A stretch of DNA of 64,000 nt from NCBI RefSeq assembly GCF_024124765.2, contig NZ_JAMXSR020000002.1, positions 85,001-149,000 on the forward strand, in the 5' to 3' direction. Origin of the DNA: Sphingomonas sp. H160509. Lineage in GTDB: Bacteria > Pseudomonadota > Alphaproteobacteria > Sphingomonadales > Sphingomonadaceae. Below, one piece after another: positions 59,913 through 64,000 of this stretch. The notes beneath the pieces are model-generated. The model ran no database searches and was not told where the DNA came from. It saw only the letters and a program-made list of their open reading frames with translations. The position numbers were made by a program, and so were the translations under genes. The first letter of the stretch is position 1. Each line of letters starts with the position of its first letter.

Positions 59913-60714
59913 CTACACGGCAACTCCGTTTACTTGAGGCGCGAGTACGAATGAGCCGTTCGGGATTGGCATCGATGTCTTGGTATCATCTCCGTGCATA
60001 TATGCCGCACCAAAATCGCCAACCGCTGAAAGCGCCTTCCAATCCTCGATCTGGACTGCCCGCCTGTCCCTCGTAATAAGTCCGTCCTTACGGAGGGCCT
60101 GAAGCGTGCGATTAACGTGCACAGGGGTAAGCCCCGTCGCGTCGCCAATCTGCTCCTGCGTCATTGGCAGTTCGTAGCGGTTTCCTGTCATCAGTCCTGC
60201 TGACCTAAGGCGTACTGCAATTTCGCACAGAAGGTGTGCAACACGCGTTCTCGCGTCACGTCTGCCAATATTGGCGATCCACTCACGAAATATCGAGGCT
60301 TCAACCAGCGTTTCGAGCCACATTGCGCGGCCGATGGCAGGAAATGCAAAGGCGAGATCCTGTACCGCCCCCCGCTGCTACATATGCCACGTCGCCAGTG
60401 GTTAACATCTGAATGCTGTGATCTGCCACACCTAGGAAAGCGTGCTGAAGATCAAGCATATCGCCTGGTATGTGAATCGACAGGATTTGACGTCCGCCAT
60501 TTCCGACGAGCTTACTCCTAAATGCAAAACCGGAAAGTAGGACGTAGCAATTCTTGGTAAGGTCCTGCTCGCGTATTATGTAAGAGCTGGGATGCAAGGT
60601 CTTTACGAAAAAGGGAAGGGCGTGAAATGCATCACGATCATTCTCTGATAGAGCTGCACGTTGTTCGAGTTTGCGCAAAGCTGGCGCAAGATACACCTTC
60701 GAGGACAGGGGCAT
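59913..60714 (-). CDS. Crp/Fnr family transcription regulator, one frameshift
   Basis: MPLSSKVYLAPALRKLEQRA from ATG 60714, with the cyclic-nucleotide-binding-like domain (KNCYVLLSGFAFRSKLVGNG, IHIPGDMLDLQHAFLG). Removing one base from the C6 tract at 60368-60373 joins VAAGAVQDLAFAFPAIGRAM to the second half. The winged helix is MTQEQIGDATGLTPVHVNRT. About 266 residues. It lies divergent to a related gene at 60960, so both may share or cross-regulate a promoter region. Confidence 0.85.
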
Positions 60715-60959
60715 AAATTTTCACCGTTGCGGTGATGCGCAACCCATGCGGGTAGGTATTTGCCTGCAATGCGCAGAGTAAATCACGTTATTTTGCAAGT
60801 CTCTGCGCTAGATCATAAGCCTTGATATTATCATGGCTTTGTTTGCTCAGAACATGTGTGCTGAATGAGCGGGTATTATCGAGTGCGGTGCGTTCTACCA
60901 ACATGGCTATGCCGCGGCCGACAAGGCATGCGGTACGCTCCCAACGGATTGAGGACGCA

Positions 60960-61721
60960 ATGAAAAATCCCTGGGCAATGAAAATGGAGCAATTTACGTC
61001 ATTTACCGACGGAGAGCGCGCTCGCCTTGACGCCATCATCACATTCAAACAGCGTGTATTTCAGGCGCAAGAAGACGTGATCGCGGACGGGGCGCACTCG
61101 GAATACTGCCATGTTTTGCTGACGGGGCTGGCATGCCGGTACAAGCTACTGCCGGATGGCGAGCGCCAAATCATGGCATTTCTGGTCCCAGGAGACCTGT
61201 GCGATGCCGAGATATTCATCCTGAAAAGGATGGATCACGCAGTTGGCACGCTGACCCCGAGCACAACAGCCATGATCCACTCGAGTGAGATGAAAACGCT
61301 TTTGCGTGAAACCTCATCAATATCTGACGCTCTCTGGTGGGGGACGATGACGGACCTGGGGGTGCTCCGCGAGCGCATCATTGATCAGGGCCGGCGCGAT
61401 TCCAGCGAACGGGTCGCTCATCTGCTGTACGAAATGCCGGTCCGCTACCGGGTAAGCGGAGCGACGAGCACCAACGCAATCGACTTCCCAATCACTCAGG
61501 CAGATCTTGCCGATGCTACCGGCATGACGGCCTCACACGTTAACCGCGTGTTGCAGCGCTTCCGTGAGGACGGCACAATCGAGCTTCGGAACAAGACGTT
61601 GACCGTAACCGATCCGGCACGCCTCAGATCGCTCGGGCAATTTAACCCTGCGTACCTGCACCTGGACAGGACTGAGGCGAATGACCCCGCCGTTGCGGGT
61701 CGCGTCGGCGATCTGATTTAG
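60960..61721 (+). CDS. Crp/Fnr family transcription regulator
   Basis: 253 residues from ATG 60960 with GAGGA upstream (longer open frame from 60822 has no better start). The sensor domain reads YCHVLLTGLACRYKLLPDGE and FLVPGDLCDAEIFILKRMDH. The HTH is ITQADLADATGMTASHVNRV. No FNR-type Cys cluster is seen. It is related to, but clearly diverged from, the gene at 59913. The BLUF gene converges with it 12 bases downstream. Confidence 0.9.
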   Translation: MKNPWAMKMEQFTSFTDGERARLDAIITFKQRVFQAQEDVIADGAHSEYCHVLLTGLACRYKLLPDGERQIMAFLVPGDLCDAEIFILKRMDHAVGTLTPSTTAMIHSSEMKTLLRETSSISDALWWGTMTDLGVLRERIIDQGRRDSSERVAHLLYEMPVRYRVSGATSTNAIDFPITQADLADATGMTASHVNRVLQRFREDGTIELRNKTLTVTDPARLRSLGQFNPAYLHLDRTEANDPAVAGRVGDLI

Positions 61722-61733
61722 TCTGAAAACGCG

Positions 61734-62222
61734 TTAGGGAGCTATCGCGGGCGGCGGCGCCAATGTCTGAGGTGACCACGCCATGATCGTGGAAGGGTTC
61801 GTAACCGCGATCTGATGAGGCGAGGGATGTATCGGAGTGGTGTTGATCAAAGCCATGAAGTGCGCGCGGACGCCATCCGAAGCTTGATGTAGCAGCCGTC
61901 GTACCTGGGCATCGTATAGGCTAGTTTCTTCCCTCGCACGCCGGTGCACCATGTTCCACGTGCCAAACTCGTGGCTCGTGATGCGCTGGTCGGACAATAC
62001 CGTCAGGTAGTAATGGCGGGTATCACGTTTGATCCGCTCGAAGCAGGCTTCAACGCTCACTCGAGGTCCTTCAAGAGCTTGAAGAAAGCGTTTCCCATCG
62101 GACCAGAGCAAACCGGTAATGCCGTCTATAGCGTTGTTATGACGCAACTAGTTCAGAATGCCAGAGAGGTCGGCCCCGTCACCTGGTACGCTGCTCAGGC
62201 TCACATAAACGATTTGTCGCAT
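61734..62222 (-). CDS. BLUF blue-light sensor protein with in-frame amber codon
   Basis: From ATG 62222: MRQIVYVSLSSVPGDGADLS, GILN, then TAG at 62148-62150, then LRHNNAIDGITGLLWSDGKR and FLQALEGPRVSVEACFERIK to the stop at 61734. BLUF features are present: Tyr6 (IVYVS), Asn (HNN), Gln (FLQALEGP). About 162 residues if the amber is read or was Gln. Without it the flavin-binding Tyr would be lost. Short BLUF proteins act by binding partner regulators; two Crp/Fnr genes are adjacent. Confidence 0.8.
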
Positions 62223-62602
62223 CGGATTGCCCTCCAATTCGAGAGCAGAGTTATCGCGTCGATTCTGATTGCGTCCTCGATCTGGATTATAAGTATCGCG
62301 CAAACATATGTGTCGTACCCACTTGCCAAGTTGACGTATTTGACAAGCAGGAAAATTGCCGCTCGAGGGTGAAGAAATTGGAAACGGCCATACTTATCAA
62401 ACGACCGTTATCGGGACTTGGATCGCCGGCCTGAACGTCCGAGTGTGGGCGTTCTCGCCGATCACGCCCTTCTCGAGAAGGATCGTGAAACGGGAATTGC
62501 AGGCAACAGCGGTTGCCCTGCCGTTTAACCCATGGCTTGCTCTCGCCATTGGCCGCTCCATGCCATAATTCCCGTCTCAAAGGCGATTTGGGATCGGTGT
62601 TT
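62223..62602. other. Intergenic region between BLUF and pdxJ-like genes
   Basis: 380 bases between divergent genes. An open frame at 62356-62568 (TTG start, product with GTWIAGLNVRVWAFSP) is doubtful. I expect the promoters of both flanking genes here but cannot place them. Confidence 0.4.
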
Positions 62603-62626
62603 ATGGTGCGTCTAAGTGTGAACCTA
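62603..62626 (+). pseudogene. pdxJ: First codons of the pdxJ-like gene, cut by IS630
   Basis: ATG GTG CGT CTA AGT GTG AAC CTA gives MVRLSVNL, which continues as NKVALLRNSR after the IS630 element. The TA at 62625-62626 is the duplicated target. Confidence 0.75.
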
Positions 62627-63677
62627 GAGCGGTTTCTCACCTTGCTGAATCATTGGGGATTCCCATCGAGGCGCTTTTCTGATTCACAATCCTTGCTGGT
62701 GCTGGAGGCCAGCACGGATGGCACGAGCATTATCAACGGATCTTCGGAACAGGGTAGTGGCGGCAATTGCGGGTGGCCTGTCGCGCAGACAGGCGGCGGA
62801 TCGGTTCGGTGTCAGCGCGGCAAGCGCGATCCGCTGGCAGCAGCGCGTGATGCAGCACGGGACGCCGGAGCCTCAGCAGCAGGGTGGCGATCAGCGTTCG
62901 GGTAAGATCGAGGCGCATGCGGACCTGATCCTGGGTACGGTCGAGACGACACCCGACATCACCCTGGCGGAGTTGCAGGCGCTGCTGGCCGACCACGGCA
63001 CCGAGGTTGCGCTCGGCACGATATGGCGGTTCTTCTCGCGCCGCGGGATCACGCGTAAAAAAAGACGGCGCACGCGACCGAGCAGGACCGCCCCGACATC
63101 CTGAAGCGGCGCGAGGAGTGGTTCGACAGCCAGCTCGATCTCGATCCCGAACGACTTGTCTTCATCGACGAAACCTGGGCGTCAACCAACATGGCGCGTC
63201 GCTATGGCAGGTCTCCACGTGGCGAGCGGCTGCGCGCTGGCGTGCCGCACGGACATTGGAAGACCACCACCTTCACAGCCGGGCTGCGTCGCTCCGGCAT
63301 GATCGCACCCTGGGTGCTCGACGGGCCGATGAATGGGGACGCCTTCACCACCTACGTTGCCCGCGTCCTTGTGCCTGAACTGTCACCCGGCGACATCGTC
63401 ATCATGGACAATCTGTCGAGCCACAAAGCCCCGACCGTACGCACCGCCATCGAAAAGGCAGGTGCCGCCCTCCTGTTCCTTCCGCCATACAGCCCCGATT
63501 TCAACCCGATCGAGATGGCCTTCTCCAAGCTGAAGGCGCACCTGCGAAAGGCTGCCGAACGCACCATTCACGGCCTCTGGGACGCCATCGGTCGTATCGT
63601 CGACCTCTACTCGCCAAAGGAATGCTCGAACTACTTCGCTGCCGCTGGCTATGATGCAGACTGATCAGAAACCGCTC
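62627..63677 (+). mobile_element. IS630 family element inserted in the pdxJ-like gene
   Basis: Inverted ends GAGCGGTTTCTCA (left) and GAGCGGTTTCTGATCAG (right, other strand), flanked by TA at 62625-62626 and 63678-63679, the target of IS630. Length is 1,051 bp. A fragment of another copy is at 53653-53710. Confidence 0.92.
62718..63664 (+). CDS. IS630 family transposase, A7 frameshift
   Basis: The N-terminal HTH part reads [20 protein letters not shown]. The second frame carries [23 protein letters not shown] and [17 protein letters not shown], the DDE triad. The frames meet at the A7 tract near 63056-63062, a slippery sequence seen in IS630 elements, so a programmed shift is likely. Confidence 0.9.
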
Positions 63678-64000
63678 TAAACAAGGTTGCCCTACTGCGA
63701 AACTCGCGGCGAACAGGCGTGCCCGATCTACTGGCCTTTGCTCGCATTGCGCATGAGGCTGGCGCGGACGGGATTACAGTGCATCCGCGCCCCGACCAAC
63801 GCCATATCCGTGATGACGACGTATCGGCACTCGCGGAGTGGATGAAGCCACTCAGACCGACCTTTGAACTGAATATCGAGGGCTATCCCGATGATCGGCT
63901 ATTCCGCATCGTGTCTGCTGTGCGGCCTGAGCAATGCACACTCGTTCCTGATCCTCCCTCCGCGTTCACATCGGAGGAGGGCTGGAAGTTTGACGATCGA
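63678..64000 (+). pseudogene. pdxJ: pdxJ-like gene (pyridoxine 5'-phosphate synthase), 5' interrupted, continues past the window
   Basis: NKVALLRNSRRTGVPDLLAF, ARIAHEAGADGITVHPRPDQ, RHIRDDDVSAL and ELNIEGYPDD match PdxJ, which joins 1-deoxyxylulose 5-phosphate and an aminoacetone phosphate to make vitamin B6. The N-L-N-K-V-A-L-L-R-N form resembles the Bacteroidetes-type PdxJ more than the E. coli type. The start (62603) is separated by IS630, so no full protein can be made. The 3' end lies outside the window. Confidence 0.8.

Overview
The window looks like the chromosome of a sphingomonad-type alphaproteobacterium (Sphingomonas or a close relative). The evidence is a 16S-(tRNA-Ile-tRNA-Ala)-23S-5S-tRNA-fMet operon of the usual alphaproteobacterial layout, GC-rich DNA, and many small protein families that I associate with sphingomonads (DUF937, DUF3617, DUF5818, DUF6894, SRAP/YedK, Rap1a, Flp pilin). 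No 16S gene is present; the window starts in the internal transcribed spacer.

Layout. Positions 1-4107 hold the rRNA operon tail. Positions 4064 to about 18900 are a mobile island abutting the 3' end of tRNA-fMet. It carries a serine recombinase whose last codons are read antisense through the tRNA, an adenine DNA methyltransferase, a large MobA/MobL-type relaxase with a candidate oriT hairpin, several unknown genes, and a tyrosine recombinase behind a 10-bp-arm palindrome. Positions 18900-30300 hold small stress or envelope proteins, mostly exported, with an SDR and a methyltransferase. Positions 30588-33105 are an intact IS66 element with an exact 8-bp target duplication. Positions 33300-47700 hold short genes: an Rmf/CrpP-like protein, Rap1a, an L,D-transpeptidase with a lipoprotein, two SRAP paralogues, a GAF protein, a Flp pilin, a NusG-like protein and duplicated micro-ORF families. 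This stretch is interrupted by an IS3 relic and an IS5/IS427 element. Positions 47735-49100 are a graveyard of plasmid genes (DUF1376-like replication protein, virD4 and virB10 fragments). Positions 49280-57160 hold more small genes, a HipBA pair, an IS630 end fragment, an IS1182 element and a GNAT enzyme. IS21 lies at 57241-59849, then two divergent Crp/Fnr regulators, a BLUF photoreceptor gene with an amber codon, and a pdxJ-like gene split by an IS630 element.

Two themes stand out. First, at least 17 genes are broken by a single base, nearly always in a G/C (or A/T) homopolymer and most often because a G5/C5 tract reads as six. Two 23S tracts that I recall as G5 in E. coli also read G6 here. 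I therefore think most of these 'pseudogenes' are consensus-sequence errors, and I give the repaired reading for each. Second, a two-gene module of tiny proteins occurs twice (25410-25782 and 56507-56969). Both copies are preceded by a 44-nt leader that is identical between copies although the genes have diverged, and the leader folds its own Shine-Dalgarno sequence into a hairpin. This is the best candidate here for an undescribed regulatory RNA element.
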